From contig OZ020518.1 of the NCBI GenBank assembly GCA_963971425.1, positions 11,042,190 through 11,106,189 on the forward strand: DNA of 64,000 nucleotides, read 5' to 3'. Each line of letters starts with the position of its first letter. Position 1 is the first letter of the stretch. Shown here piece after piece: positions 33,101-44,702 of this stretch. A program made the translations under genes and the position numbers. Origin of the DNA: Bryoerythrophyllum caledonicum. Lineage: Eukaryota > Streptophyta > Bryopsida > Pottiales > Pottiaceae. The notes beneath the pieces are model-generated. The model was not told the DNA's origin. It saw only the letters and a list, made by a program, of their open reading frames with translations, and did not search any database.

Positions 33101-36100
33101 GAAATCCTCTGACGCTCTGACGCTGGAATGGGATATGTCGGTTTATACAGGTGCACACTTGCTGAATATTTACTCAGTGGCGAAGACACATCCGGAGATT
33201 CCTTGGAGCAGGGCACGGTTTCCATGTTCATACCTGTGTACAACACCCTTCTAGAGGCCCTGGTTACGAGGGCTCAGGTGAGAAGAGCAGATATAGGTCT
33301 GCGTAAGGGTCTGAATCGGTGAAGGCGTTATATTTCCATGTGTACTCACCCTGTTCATCGCATTTACGACAGCTTTTCTTGTTGTGAAGGTGCCAGATCA
33401 GATTGTTGAGGGTGATTATGCCGAGGAGGATCTGGATGGTGTCAGCGGACTACCAGACGGACTTGCTCTGTTCCGGAAGAATCTGGACGAGCCACTCCTT
33501 AATATCTGCCGCTTGTTGGGACCAAAGCAATTCCTTACATCGGTGTGTTGAAACAAACTCTCTCAAACCTCTTACATGTGGTGTCTTTGAGTGGTCTAGT
33601 GCTCCTTCTTGTTTGAACCAATACCTATCTGAAATCTTATTTCTCTTCACTTTGGCTAAGGTTTGGGACCGGTATATCTTTGACAGTGAACGGTGATCCT
33701 TTGGTGACAGTTACTAAGTGGAGCTGAGGCGTGGTCTCAATTCGAGTCGCCAACGCCATGGCGATCAGTGGAAGCACGCCTCTTTGCGTTACACATGGTA
33801 CAAATTCTTTCTTTGCAACTAATGACAGAACTCTTTCAGCATAAAAATTTCTCCCAAGTAGCTCTATAATTTTCCTAGTTACTAGATCAATGGCAGAGCT
33901 TGGTGGTATCTCAACTCAAGTTAGAGCTAGTTTTAGCCGCTTTTAAGGAGGAAGGAGAGGTCATGTTTCTTAGCCCCCTTTTCCCTCAGTTTGAGCTGAT
34001 TGTAGACCTATACAGTAGTAGTTTTAATGAGAAAAGAGGTCAAAACTCTTGGTAACTTTGCCACACTTTACTATAAAGATTGAGGAACGAGTAGTATTAT
34101 AAATCAAAAGAGGGGTTATCTTAATGAAACCTTGGGTGACTTTACATCCAACTCTGATTCTTTGCTACTGCATTTTTTATGACACAGGCATCAGAGGTGG
34201 TTTTGTCAGAGGGCCAGCTTTCAGACATCACACCTGTTATGCACTTGATTGTCGTTCTGCAATCAAGGTCGTCTCAGATCGATCCAAGTTTATTGCACCT
34301 GGTACGACATCCTGAATAATGTCCTCTGTTAATGATTAAGTATGTTGTTCATCAAGGACCTGCTTTTTTGAATCCATCGCATGGTCGTTCAGGTTCAGAA
34401 GTCAGCTGCTGAAGTTGTCGGAGAGTACTCAGGGTGGTTGCAAAACTTTCCTTCCATTGTCACACCATTACTGTAAGCCTCTCATATTGGATCACACTAG
34501 AAATTTTCGGTTCTTCTTGCTTAAAAGAGAGTGAAGGGTGGGATCCCAACAATTTATGACAAAGCCGTGTTGACATTTTGCAGCGCCTTTTTGGCAAGTG
34601 GTTTGACAGTCCCAGTTGCAGTGAGCGCCTGTGCTTCTGCTTTGCGAAAAGTTTGCGAGGATCTACCCAATCTGTCTCATGAATCAACCAATATTGCAGG
34701 CCTTCTGCGCATTGGAGAGGTAATTTTCAACTCTGGGTTGCTCCTGGTTTGGTTCGAATGTGAAGACTTCTGGTATTTTGCAGTGGTCAACAAATTTCAG
34801 TACCTTTTTGATTGATTGCAACATGTGATTTCAGGAGCTCCATGCTGTGCCTTTGTCTCTGGAAGAAGAGGAAGATGTGATATGTGCCATCGGCCGAGTG
34901 CTGTCTTCGCTTACGAATGTAGCTGATTTAAGCGCCGCTTTAGAGCGGTTGCTGAAGCCTAGTCATGATGCAATTGAGGCATTGGTGAGATCTCCTCTCT
35001 AATCTTACCACTTTGCTGCAGTTTCTGTGAGTTTAGTTCCTGAATCTACTGCATATTGTGGAGTAGTTTGTGCATTGCCTCATCTGAAGAAAGCATTGGA
35101 TGTTTTATGTGCGCAGTTGAATTCAGACAGTGAGGGTTCACTTAGACTTCATTCCACAGCATATTCAGCTGCTTTAGAAGCTGGCATCAGGGCAGTTCAT
35201 AGGTAAAGAGGTGATCTGAAACTGGTTATGCCTACTCCGGGTATGATATTTGTGTAGCTCTTTGAAGCTTGATAACTCGAACGTAGAATGTAAAGCTTTT
35301 GACAAAATCGGTTTTTCCTTTTCACGCGACTCACGAGACACTCTTGTGCGCTTGTGCTACAGAATAGGAGTTCTGTTCGGTCAGCTAACGGGAGCTATTT
35401 CAGTACCAGCTCATGGTGACGAACCGGTTTTGAGAATTATTGCACATTTCTGGCCCTTATATGAGAGATTACTTGCTTCCCGTCACATGGAGGATGCCAG
35501 TTTGGCGCAGATAACTTGCAAGTCGCTCTCACAGGCCATTCAAGCATCAGGTCAGTCATTTGGTGTGGTTAGAGGTATCTCAGTGCAAACCAGTGGGTCT
35601 CTTGGGGTTATTTTCTTTAATCATCTCCATAAGTCTTTGACCAGTTCTCTCTTGCGACTGCAGGGCGGTTGTTTTCTTCTTTGCTCCCAAATATCATGGC
35701 AGCCATGTCCAACGATTTTCTATCTTTCCAATCGCACGTCTGCTTTCTAAAAACAGGTGCGGTTGTGTTTTGGTTTGTTGCCTCTCTTTTGTATGGAGTT
35801 CCTCAACCGTCCTATCACATGCTTCAAAGCATGGCCTCATCCTCAATTTCGGATGTCTTACTGTCAATGTGATTTTCAGCTGGCTCATTAATACTCCTCT
35901 TATTGCTTTTTACTGCCTCACCCTCTTTCACTCGGTGTGCGAACCCTTTTCAGCTGGTGTTGCGATTGAGGAGTTTGGTCACGAGAAAGAACATGGAGCT
36001 CTTTTCGTGGAGACGTTGCTGGTGTTGACGTCCTCGGAAGCCATGGCGGCCATGACCACTTCGTATTCATGCGATCAGGAGCCAGACCTTGCCGAGGCTT

Positions 36101-37409
36101 ACTTCGGTTTATTGTCCACTTTTGTCCGCAGCTGCCCCCATGTATGGACCAGTCCCTTCTTTTCCTCATAATGTAGACCTAATGGATCAATTACAGTTGG
36201 ATCCTCATTATACTTTCACTTGCGATTAGATTTTAGTCGATCTAATATCGTTGCATGGGTACAGGAAGTTGTAGCAGCTGCAGACACGCTCTTGGAGATT
36301 TCATTCAACCGTGCATCTATCTGTTGTACAGCAATGCATCGGGGAGCAGCTTTGGCCGCAATGTCGTACATGTCAAGTGAGTTCACTTCTAACTCGAACC
36401 GTTCAGTTGTTAGTACAGGCATCTCATGACACATGTACATCTACTATTCAAAAAAGAGTTTGATCTAGTTCTTTCTTTTATGTACGTATTAGACTTATTT
36501 GAAAAGTCATCCAAAGTGTCAACCCGTCTCCACTCTAAATAGTCATTGGTTCACTAGAAGAGCTTGGTAGTCTTTCAATCGTAATCCTTCTGAAGTATGG
36601 TGGTCTCTAAACTCAAGTCAAAGTTGTTCTAATCGTCTTTGAGTGTGAAGAAAGAGTTTGCATGAGATCAACCCTGATGAAATATACGATCCATGACCTG
36701 ATCACAAGTCGTCCTTTTCTTTCCAACAGATTTCTTAGAAGTTGCGTTATCAGCAGTCACTGCCCCCAGAGGCGTTTCATTGGAGGGATCCCTTCTGGCC
36801 GCCGTCACAAGGATATGTATACAATGCGGCGAGAATGTAGTCTCAGGCATCATATATGCCTTACTAGGGGTGTCTGCCATGACGAGGGTGGGTTTCCTGT
36901 CTCTTGAGATCAATTTTTTCCTTACAGAGAGTTCTGGTTCATTAACATCAACGCTTGACGCAGGTTCACAAGGCAACCACAATATTACAGCAGCTCTCAG
37001 CTTTATGCTATCTGAGCGCAAATGCAGACAGCCAGTCGCCTCTGAATTCGACGACCCTGCAAGCCTGGCTCGTTTCCGCGGTCAGTGTTATTTCACTCCT
37101 GATCCCCTATCTTTCCCATTATTTTGCCAGAGGTTTGTGCTGAGATTATCGGCCTGCACTGTCCAGGTGCAAGCTCTCCCCTCCGAGTACTTGAAGCCCG
37201 GGGAAGTGGAGACCCTGATCCCGACCTGGCTGAAAGCCATGGAAGCGGCAGCAGGCGATGTGTACAAGTCCAAGACGTCACTTGGCAACGGAGGCCGGGC
37301 GGGCGGAGGCGGCTACATGCAAGGCGACGGCGGCCGCATGCTCAAGCGTGTGCTGAGAGAGTTCGCGGACGCCCACCGCTACACCGCTCCCACATACGGC
37401 CCCAGCTGA
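30175..37409 (+). CDS. Importin-13/transportin-3-like karyopherin beta, 24 exons
   Basis: Karyopherin-beta proteins carry cargo through nuclear pores under Ran control. Inferred exons: 30175-30384, 30824-30922, 31174-31398, 31569-31679, 31951-32034, 32191-32250, 32362-32490, 32645-32706, 32952-33008, 33151-33277, 33390-33542, 33711-33797, 34188-34301, 34393-34472, 34584-34719, 34835-34984, 35117-35202, 35363-35550, 35664-35756, 35954-36141, 36265-36376, 36730-36887, 36964-37080, 37167-37409. Lengths sum to 1023 codons with all phases compatible. Hallmarks are [19 protein letters not shown] at the N-terminus (first HEAT repeats), [49 protein letters not shown] and a C-terminal [18 protein letters not shown]. 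It matches the plant ARM-repeat importin represented by Arabidopsis At1g12930 (recalled, not searched), rather than MOS14 itself. The start is the first in-frame ATG matching the family N-terminus. Cargo unknown. Confidence 0.92.
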
Positions 37410-37437
37410 CAATCATGTTCGAAAAGGTCTTCTAGAT

Positions 37438-37880
37438 TTTCAACCACTCCTTGTAGCTATGTTTTTTTGGTCTGTGGAAATGTTAGAAAAGTCCGCGTGA
37501 TGCAAGTCCGGCGGATTATTTACTGTCCATCTTGTGCTGGTTCTTGTTTCCACATTCATTGTTTTCTGTGCACCATTTTATTGCAGCAGAGTGTCACGTT
37601 CCATGCTTTTGTCCTTGTACACGGTACAAGAAGGGTTGCTTCGAGATGTAAGTAGCGTAATGGTTCAGTTTGGGGAGGTCCTTTTAAACTCTTCTCCTAG
37701 AGTTTCAACCAATCCTTGTAGCTATATGTTTTTTTCGATCTGTGGAAATGCTAGAAAGAGCCCGCCTGATGCAAGTCTGGCGGATTATTTACTGTCCATC
37801 ATGTGCATGTCGGTGGTTTTTTTGTGCACCATTTTTCTTGCAGTTCCATGCTTTTGTTGTGGATTTTGTGCTTGTAGCAG
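37438..37880 (+). repeat. Direct duplication of about 190 bp downstream of the importin gene
   Basis: 37438-37625 and 37696-37880 share 'ccttgtagctat', 'ctgtggaaatg', 'gatgcaagtc(c/t)ggcggat', 'tatttactgtccatc' and 'gtgcaccattttt(a/c)ttgcag'. It begins 29 bp after the stop codon, so the first copy probably lies in the 3' UTR. Only modest divergence separates the copies. Confidence 0.8.
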
Positions 37881-38389
37881 GATTTGTTACATCCAGTGCA
37901 GATGACGTCCATTGGTATTTGCACTGCCTCAAGTTTTCTTTTGTTGTTTCTTTTGCATTGTTTGGTTTTGTTGCATAAGTGGGTGCTGGAAAAAAACCCG
38001 CTTGTGTCCATATCCATCTATTATATCAAGTTTCACTTTTCTAGCATTTTCTGTGAGGGAGCTTTAAGGTTCTAATTTCTACAGATGGAACAAAGACGGT
38101 TGTAACAGTATTTCAGGTCTTCCTTGCATTGTTTAGTTTGTTGCGGTTCGTGGACGCTAAAAAAACTGTCTATATTAGGAAGTGTCTTTTTAACCCCTAA
38201 AAATCTAAAGTCCCAAGGTGTGCTCTTGCAAATCTGAGCGAGCCTTTAAAATTCTTGAATTTTTTTTAATGAAGCTGTAAGGAAAATGGAGACTGTCATG
38301 AAAAAACTACACCTTGTTAGGTAGTCCCTAAACTTTTGCTACACCTCTATACACGTGATAATCTCTATACATTCAAAAGCAGTTACATC

Positions 38390-38700
38390 TCCATAACATT
38401 ACTCTCGAGAGAAGGCCTATTCCACCCAGAACAGTCATCATTTCCACAGCTCCAGAGTCTAAACTAAGGACGAAATCGGTGATTCCAGAGAGCAGGACAG
38501 ATAATCTGCCCAGAACAGGGGTCATCTCCAGAGCCAAATCGGTGAATTCAGAGAAGAGGAGGACGATTCTAGAGAGTGGCGTGGAGACGAGGCCTGTTTC
38601 AGAGGTGACCTCGACCATTTCACGCAGAACGGTCATCGTCTCCAGGTCCCGCGTCTTCTTTGCAGCGAGAGAGGCACTTGGGCTTGCAAACTGGCAGCAC
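38390..38700. repeat. Degenerate internal repeat upstream of the succinyl-CoA ligase gene
   Basis: The motifs 'cc(c)agaac(a/g)g(t/g)(g)(t)catc', 'ccagag' and 'aaatcggtga(t/a)t(t)c' recur several times in different order. A minus-strand frame (38954-38373) is open through it, giving a Leu/Val-rich repetitive translation; it overlaps the start of the succinyl-CoA ligase CDS and I do not call it a gene. Confidence 0.5.
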
Positions 38701-38790
38701 GAGCACGCTACCCGCAGAGCATTAGGGTTTAGTCTCGCACGTCCGCGCCTCCGACGCTTGCAGCGGCGCATTGCTTGGTAGAGGGCCGGG

Positions 38791-39771
38791 ATGAGAGGAG
38801 TCCGCCTTCTCGCGCGCCAGCTGGGGCGCCTGGGCGCGGCCGCGGGCGATGGCGGGCGGAGGGGGCTCTCGACGGGGGGGCCGGCGGTGTTCGTGGACAA
38901 GACGACGCGCGTGATCTGCCAGGGGATCACGGGCAAGAACGGGACGTTCCACACGGAGCAGGCGATAGACTACGGCACGAACATGGTGGGCGGGGTGACG
39001 CCGAAGAAGGGCGGGACGGAGCACCTCGGGCTGCCGGTGTTCAACACGGTGGCGGAGGCGAAGAAGGAGACCAAGGCCACCGCGACCGTGATTTACGTGC
39101 CGGCGTCGCTGGCGGCGCGCGCCATTCTGGAGGCCGTGGAGGCGGAGCTGGACCTCGTGGTGTGCATCACGGAGGGCATTCCGCAGCATGACATGGTGAA
39201 GGTGAAGTCTGCGCTGCTGTCCCAGAGCAAGACGCGCCTCATCGGGCCGAATTGCCCCGGGATCATCAAGCCGGGGGAGTGCAAGATCGGGATCATGCCG
39301 GGGTACATCCACAAGCCGGGGCGCATCGGGATTGTGTCGCGATCGGGCACGCTCACGTACGAGGCGGTGTTCCAGACCACCGCCGTCGGGCTCGGCCAGT
39401 CGACGTGCGTCGGGATCGGCGGGGATCCGTTCAACGGCACGAATTTCGTGGACTGCCTGGAGCGGTTCGTCGAGGACCCGCAGACGGAGGGCATTGTGTT
39501 GATTGGCGAGATTGGAGGCTCCGCCGAGGAGGACGCCGCGGCGTTCATCACGAAGAGCGGCACGCAGAAGCCCGTGGTGTCTTTCATCGCCGGGCTCACG
39601 GCTCCGCCGGGGAGGCGCATGGGACACGCTGGAGCTATCATTTCCGGAGGCAAGGGCACCGCGACCGACAAGATCAACGCTCTCCGAGGCGCGGGCGTCA
39701 CGGTATGTGAGTCGCCTGCCCAAATTGGAGCCACGATGCTCAAAGTTTTCAAGGAGCGTCACTTGATTTGA
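38791..39771 (+). CDS. Succinyl-CoA ligase (ADP-forming) alpha subunit, mitochondrial, intronless
   Basis: The enzyme converts succinyl-CoA, ADP or GDP and phosphate to succinate, CoA and NTP in the TCA cycle; the alpha subunit binds CoA and carries the phosphohistidine. The single frame encodes 326 residues. The first 30 are Arg/Gly/Ala-rich without acidic residues except one Asp, as in a mitochondrial presequence. The CoA-binding Rossmann part follows ([28 protein letters not shown]), then [20 protein letters not shown]. The ligase part has [25 protein letters not shown] and the active-site [12 protein letters not shown], whose His is phosphorylated. The length fits the family. Angiosperm homologues usually have introns, so a single exon may point to an old retroposed copy or to intron loss. 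All key residues are intact. Confidence 0.95.
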   Translation: MRGVRLLARQLGRLGAAAGDGGRRGLSTGGPAVFVDKTTRVICQGITGKNGTFHTEQAIDYGTNMVGGVTPKKGGTEHLGLPVFNTVAEAKKETKATATVIYVPASLAARAILEAVEAELDLVVCITEGIPQHDMVKVKSALLSQSKTRLIGPNCPGIIKPGECKIGIMPGYIHKPGRIGIVSRSGTLTYEAVFQTTAVGLGQSTCVGIGGDPFNGTNFVDCLERFVEDPQTEGIVLIGEIGGSAEEDAAAFITKSGTQKPVVSFIAGLTAPPGRRMGHAGAIISGGKGTATDKINALRGAGVTVCESPAQIGATMLKVFKERHLI

Positions 39772-39846
39772 GGCGTCATGTAGTTACTGTTTAATGAGTA
39801 TCAAGCATTGAGTAGGAGTTGAGCTGATTTTCAGCTTGCAGCCCCG

Positions 39847-40283
39847 ATTTTATGTCCTTCCCGGCCTCTTTACTCTTTAGATTCGCTAAACCCTAGGAGA
39901 CACACGGTGTAGTTGCTCCACATTCTAATGGATCAGTTGCAATTGAATAAATGACATCGCTGAGAATGCTTCACGTGCTCAAGTCCGGTTGATTGAGTGT
40001 CACCACCGCTAGGACTTGTCAGGGTTTTGATGATGCTAACCCTAATGATACTGGGAAGTGACAATACGTTCACACAGCTATTTTGATTTGACGTCCTTTT
40101 TGGCCTCTATGCTCTTTAGTATTGCTAAAGCCCTAGGAGATTCACTGTGTAGTTGTATGGATCAGTTACGCTGAGAATATTTCACAGCTAATTGAGTGCC
40201 TTGAAAACAAACCACTGCTGCAGTCCAGCATATTTGGTTTCCAGAGTTTCTAGGGTTGTTATGACGCTAACCTAATGATACTA
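39847..40283 (+). repeat. Direct duplication of about 190-200 bp downstream of the succinyl-CoA ligase gene
   Basis: 39847-40045 and 40084-40283 share 'ggcctct(t/a)t(a/g)ctctttag', 'gctaaa(g)ccctaggaga', 'gtgtagttg', 'atggatcagtt' and 'gatgctaaccctaatgatact'. The arrangement resembles the duplication beyond the importin gene: a duplicated 3' flank starting shortly after the stop codon. Confidence 0.8.
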
Positions 40284-40707
40284 ACAGTGTTTTTGCCCAG
40301 TTATTGCTCTCTTGCTTAGCATTTCAGAATCGTTTTCGGTATGTTCGTGTGATATATTACGTTATGTTCTGCATTCTTACTAATGTAGTGGAATTACAAT
40401 GAAATGGATACACTTGTGTGCGGCATGAAGTAAAGTTTTCTGACAGGAAAGCCATATGAGTAATGCTGGATGCATACATCTTGATAAGCGCTCACCTTTA
40501 AAATGAAGTAGCATAAAGATCTGTATATTAGCAAAACAAGCAGCGTAGAAACTTCCTTTTCATATGCATCGAACACTGACCTTGAAATGCGTTTCATGAC
40601 CGAACTCAGATTGTACATATAACACGGTCGTGTTCAATAATGTCAGGACGTTCATTGCAGTGGAAAAAGAGGGGAGTACATGATACAAAAAGAGTACCCA
40701 ACTAACT
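40284..40707. other. Intergenic region between convergent genes
   Basis: It lies between the plus-strand succinyl-CoA ligase and the minus-strand SRP9 gene and should hold both 3' UTRs. No gene is seen. Confidence 0.5.
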
Positions 40708-41740
40708 CTACTGTCTTCTCCCTCTCCCTTTCTTTGGTTGTGGCGCTGCCGGCTCCTTGGGCAACTCTTCTGGCACCTCAGCTGAAGACAAGACAACCCA
40801 TACCTTGTCAGTACAAAAGAAAATTCAAGGTTCTCATAAAGTCAAAATGTTCACAGAGACATGAGCAGATTGCCGTTTCTGAGGACATCCACTCATCAAC
40901 GCACCATCTGGTCCTCGAGCCATCATGCTGAAAAAGGTGTTGTTGAGCTTCTCCATCTTTCTGATATCCTGGGCCTGATCTGTCTTGAACTTGAGACACT
41001 GCAAAAAAAGACGGACGGGAGGTAGGTCAGGTATTTTACAAGGAAAAACACAAGAAGAAGACCACAGATCGTTCGAGTAAATTGCACGTCCCCACATCTG
41101 TAGTCAATATGTCGGTACGAAACAACTAGTCTGAAATTGCTTGAGCGGAAGATTGCCTAGAAACAGCTTTAACGTGCTGGGAAGAATATCAACGCTCTTC
41201 AACCCTAATTCCTCGCTAGAAAGTCATTGGATTGAATCCACTTGGCAGGGACCAGATTACAAGACATGATTCTCAATACAAACACAAGGCAGGAAACGCA
41301 CAGGACTGCTCACTAATCACCTAGTTCTTAGATACTATCTACAGTCCACGGGGTCCACATTGCCTCCTAAACCCTAAAAACGACCCCAACCCTAGAAACC
41401 CCCAAACCATGCCCTAATCTTAAACCCTGCCCCTCTCAATCAACGTACCACTTTGTCGTCGGTCACTTTGAGGACCAGCTTCCCGTCACAATGCCGGTAC
41501 TTCATCACATACCGCGTCTGGACAGGAAGAACCCAACTCAAATCAGACCGCTTCTCCCACAACTCAAAGCCCTCCACAAACCCTAAACCCTACAACCAGA
41601 AGAGGGGTGGGAAACAATGGATTCTCGCGCAATAACCCTAACAAAGCCTGAGAAAGGATAGAGGATACATTGACAGGGTCCGAGCGGAACAAGACGACAG
41701 ATCGGTCCTGGAAATCGTCCCAATTCTCGACGTACACCAT
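40708..41740 (-). CDS. SRP9: Signal recognition particle 9 kDa protein (SRP9), four exons
   Basis: SRP9 pairs with SRP14 on the Alu domain of SRP RNA and helps delay translation while ribosomes dock at the ER. Inferred exons are 41740-41669, 41517-41449, 40998-40905 and 40781-40708, with compatible phases and GT-AG ends, giving 102 residues, the usual size. Hallmarks are VYVENWDDFQDRSVVLFR at the N-terminus, TRYVMKYRHCDGKLVLKVTD in exon 2, CLKFKTDQAQDIRKMEKLNN and FFSMMARGPD in exon 3, and a basic C-terminus ending KKGRGRRQ. Exon 3 and 4 sequence is conserved enough that identity is firm. An unusual purine-rich triplet repeat lies directly upstream of the start codon. Confidence 0.93.
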
Positions 41741-41742
41741 CT

Positions 41743-41858
41743 TCTTCTCCTCCTCGTCCTCCTCCTCGTCCTCGTCCTCCTCCTCGTCCTCGTCCTCCTC
41801 CTCGTCCTCGTCCTCCTTCTTCTTCTTCTCCTTCTCCTTCTTCTTCTTCTTCTTCTTG
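41743..41858 (-). repeat. GAG/GAC triplet repeat in the SRP9 5' leader
   Basis: On the SRP9 sense strand it is a run of about 115 bases of GAG, GAC and GAA triplets, ending 3-9 bases before the ATG. In the sense frame it would code Glu/Asp, but no upstream in-frame ATG with family support is visible, so it is taken as 5' UTR. The repeat unit is roughly GAGGAGGAC. Confidence 0.75.
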
Positions 41859-41870
41859 AGCTCCGGACGA

Positions 41871-42505
41871 CTTGCGATGAAGGAGATGAGATGGGTCCCG
41901 ACAAATGGAGCTCGGAATCAGAAGCAGTGTTGAAGCCAAACAGACACACGTTCACAGACGTGAGCCGAAGTTGCAGCCCTACCTCGTGCAATGTTCCTTC
42001 TCCCCCTCGTCATCATGGCAAGTGGGACCCACATTTTTGTGGGTGGACCCCTTCTATAAAGTTTTATTTTTAAAAATCCCCATTTTTATTTTATTTTTCT
42101 ACTAAAATTATAATCTACGCGGTGAACCACGCAACGATCAACCATGCAGTCAACCGTGCAGTGAACTATAGAAACACTGCAATCAACCGCGCACTTAATT
42201 GTGCAAGCAACCGTGCAAAGAACTACAAAAACACTACAATCAACTGCGCATTTAATCGCGCACTCAACCGTGTAGTGAATCATGTTTTTTTTAATAGTTT
42301 GTAATATAAAAACTACATTAAAATGGTTGGACTAATGCATTGCAAAGCAACCTCCAATTGCTAGTCATTTTTTATTAAAAAAAAGCCCAATTGGTGTTTA
42401 AAAGACCACAGTGGGGTCCGTTAGGCAAATTTGGAACTACAAGTTTCAAATTTGGCATAAAATTTTCCAAAAAGCGTCTGAGGTATTCCTCCCATGATTG
42501 ACAGA
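41871..42505. other. Intergenic region with a tandemly repeated 42120-42290 block
   Basis: 42120-42290 is made of imperfect 12-bp units around 'caaccgtgcagt' with a higher-order repeat of about 60 bp ('gaactacaaaaacactacaatcaac' twice). A plus-strand frame reads through it as repeats of N-R/H-A, which follows from the unit length and is not evidence of a gene. Otherwise nothing is recognised. Confidence 0.6.
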
Positions 42506-42509
42506 TTAA

Positions 42510-42796
42510 TCCTTTGAGGCCAATGAGTTTTTTTAGCCTGCAAGAATCTACGAGTGTTCTAGATCATGGAAAATAACATCTATGTGTAATGTACATTTCA
42601 TCATAGCCCCCATTCACGGAAATCATTTGTCGTTAACGGACGCTTGCATCGATTTTTGTGGGGATTGTCTCTATAGATGGCATCTTTCCCCACCTCTTTT
42701 ACATAGTTTAAGTCTTTCATGGAGGTGGCCTGTAGCAGTTGCTATCGAGATTATCGTGCTAAAAGAATCCGAAATGAGTTGCTAGGTCTTAAAGGG
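42510..42796. mobile_element. piggyBac-like MITE (family P1, copy 3)
   Basis: 287 bp, ends TCCTTTGAGGCC and GGTCTTAAAGGG, TTAA at 42506-42509 and 42797-42800. The interior matches copy 2 in the same orientation (for example 'ctacgagt', 'tagatcatg', 'tttcatggaggtggc'). More diverged than copies 1 and 2 are from each other. Confidence 0.8.
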
Positions 42797-42800
42797 TTAA

Positions 42801-43140
42801 GTAGTGTGCATATAAGGAGAATCCAAATAATAATGCATTTATTTTCCGGTGAGAGCCCAATAGAGTTACAATCTCAATCGAAGTGGTTTCATATTTTTCC
42901 GATGAGATGTGAACTAGTTATGATTTTTCAAAGTCGTCAGCCGTGTTTAGCCAATTTCTGCCACTAGGTACCCCCATTAGCGCCAACCAAAAGTTAGGGG
43001 TCTTAACCAATAGTAAGCCTTAATTTGGAGCTGACAAAGAGTGAATAGGTGGAAATGGGGCGGATATGGGGTGGAATTGGGACCAAATATAGAGTGGCAC
43101 TAATAGGAAGGTCGCGGTGATGGGCTGGACTACCTTAGAT
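42801..43140 (+). repeat. Dispersed repeat R2, diverged copy
   Basis: Diverged relative of 19471-19800 and 44703-45060: shares 'gatgag(a)(t/a)ctga(a/c)(t/c)tag(t)tatga', 'gccgtgtttag' and 'aaccaaaagtta(a)gggtctt'. It begins directly at the right TTAA of a piggyBac-like MITE. Confidence 0.55.
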
Positions 43141-43374
43141 TCCCTAAAACAAGAGGGCTAGAAAGATATGCCATGGGCCTTATGTTGCGAGTCATATCTT
43201 GCAGGTCTAGAAATAGCCCTTGCCATTACAAGTAGAGTAAGATTTATCATGAGGGTTCTTTGTCCGACAAAAAAAAATATAAAGATATATGTCTCTTGAA
43301 CTATGTTTGGGTTTTCATGCCTTGAGGAGTAGTGCACATCTCTACAATGTCCAGGTGGGAATACAACTACTTAA

Positions 43375-43446
43375 CCCTGTAACGCCGCGGGATTTCTGGA
43401 GACAGTGCTGTAGAGGCCCATTTTGGGCCTCTCCGGCGTTGAAGGG
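43375..43446. mobile_element. 72-bp piggyBac-like mini element (family P2)
   Basis: TTAA at 43371-43374 and 43447-43450 bound a 72-bp unit with TIRs CCCTGTAACGCCG and CGGCGTTGAAGGG and an inner palindrome (AGAGGCCCATTTTGGGCCTCT). It would fold into a nearly continuous hairpin. It is unusually small for a transposon. Confidence 0.75.
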
Positions 43447-43553
43447 TTAACTTGGAACTTACATCTACACCCACACTTAATAGATTTTTTTAATTTCTTT
43501 TTAGCCAGACATGTGATCTACAATTGGAAGTGTTTACGGCCATTTGGTAGAAG

Positions 43554-43645
43554 AAGAAGAAGAACTTTGGTTTTCCGGGAGAGGCCGGCGTGAATAGAGA
43601 ATCTGTTCATTCTACCACTAAATCAAATGTCCACAAGACAAAGGA
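43554..43645 (-). mobile_element. 5'-truncated SINE (family S1, copy 2)
   Basis: About 92 bp of the S1 3' end on the minus strand, ending in GTTCTTCTTCTTC. Flanked by the 12-bp duplication atttggtagaag at 43542-43553 and 43646-43657. The head with the pol III boxes is missing. Confidence 0.87.
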
Positions 43646-43657
43646 ATTTGGTAGAAG

Positions 43658-44700
43658 ATTTCCTTTCACAATGTTCTTCACCTTCTGCGTCTCCTATCAT
43701 GTGTAATCTATAATCCTTTATCTTGCAGAATCTTGATTTTTTGAGAAACATACGTGGATATATAATGCCTAATATTAATATCTAACCTTACAAAATTGAA
43801 CTTAACCCATGACCTCAACTTCAAGGAAATTTTGCACAACATCCAACGGTTGGTGGAATAGATTATAGTGTTTAAAGTTACCATACATTGGTAGTGAAAA
43901 CTGTGGATTTTGGAGGGTGTACTACTTTAACCATCAATAGATTCTTGCAATAATTTTCTAGTTTGAATTAGAATGGTTCACATGTGCACGAGGTTGATGG
44001 CTTCGCATTGACATATTGTAAGTGAAGAAAATTCTTATACACAATTATTAATGATTTTTTTTCTTTTTTCTACTTGATTGTATACAAAAATGTTCCAACC
44101 TTATACAAATCAAAGCGGAAGTTTCGTATGTGAATAGAGAGATCAACAATCACAAAACAATGAAGAATGTCTAAAAGACAAAGTTCAATCAAAACTTAAG
44201 ACCAAAACCAGAAATACAACATGGTATGTGGCATGGTATTCACTGTATTTTAGTGTATTTGATGTATTTTGTGTTGTAATCCTAGCCTTTCCAAGAGTTT
44301 TCTAAATCCAAATCATGATCTGATTGTTGGAGAGTGTTCATGTAACGTGTGCACAAATCTAAACCTGCTGTCTCAAAGCGTAACTCCTCATGGATTTCAT
44401 GCAAATTGAGTTTTAGCACCTCCGGTGTCCCATTTCGAGCTTCCCAGGCAGCAAAGGGTCAAGATTTTACCGCGGAGGTCTTTTGCCAATATTGACACTC
44501 TTACCTACAAGGCAGTGGGAGGCACATATCATTACTCATACGATCCAGAAGAGTGTATTGTAGTATTAAGAGTAGCATAAAAAAATGAAGTAGTGAATAA
44601 TCGGCACGATAAGTGTCACAATGCAAGGGGGCGGGTTTCCTATCCTACACTGTATGTTGAACAATTGTAATGAATTCTCCATCGTTTTACATTTAGGTTT
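43658..44700. other. Intergenic region, no gene recognised
   Basis: AT-rich sequence with no supported gene. 'gcaaagggtcaag' near 44452 resembles a piggyBac-like right end without TTAA, too weak to call. Confidence 0.5.
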
Positions 44701-44702
44701 GC

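Noticed and set aside
38373-38954. 193-codon minus-strand open frame upstream of and overlapping the succinyl-CoA ligase gene
   Set aside because: Its translation is a Leu/Val-rich reading of a degenerate DNA repeat and of the antisense of a confident CDS; no domain or splice support.
42122-42304. 60-codon frame of N-R-A / N-H-A repeats
   Set aside because: Arises from a 12-bp tandem DNA repeat. It resembles repeat peptides but has no start context, signal or neighbours to support a gene.
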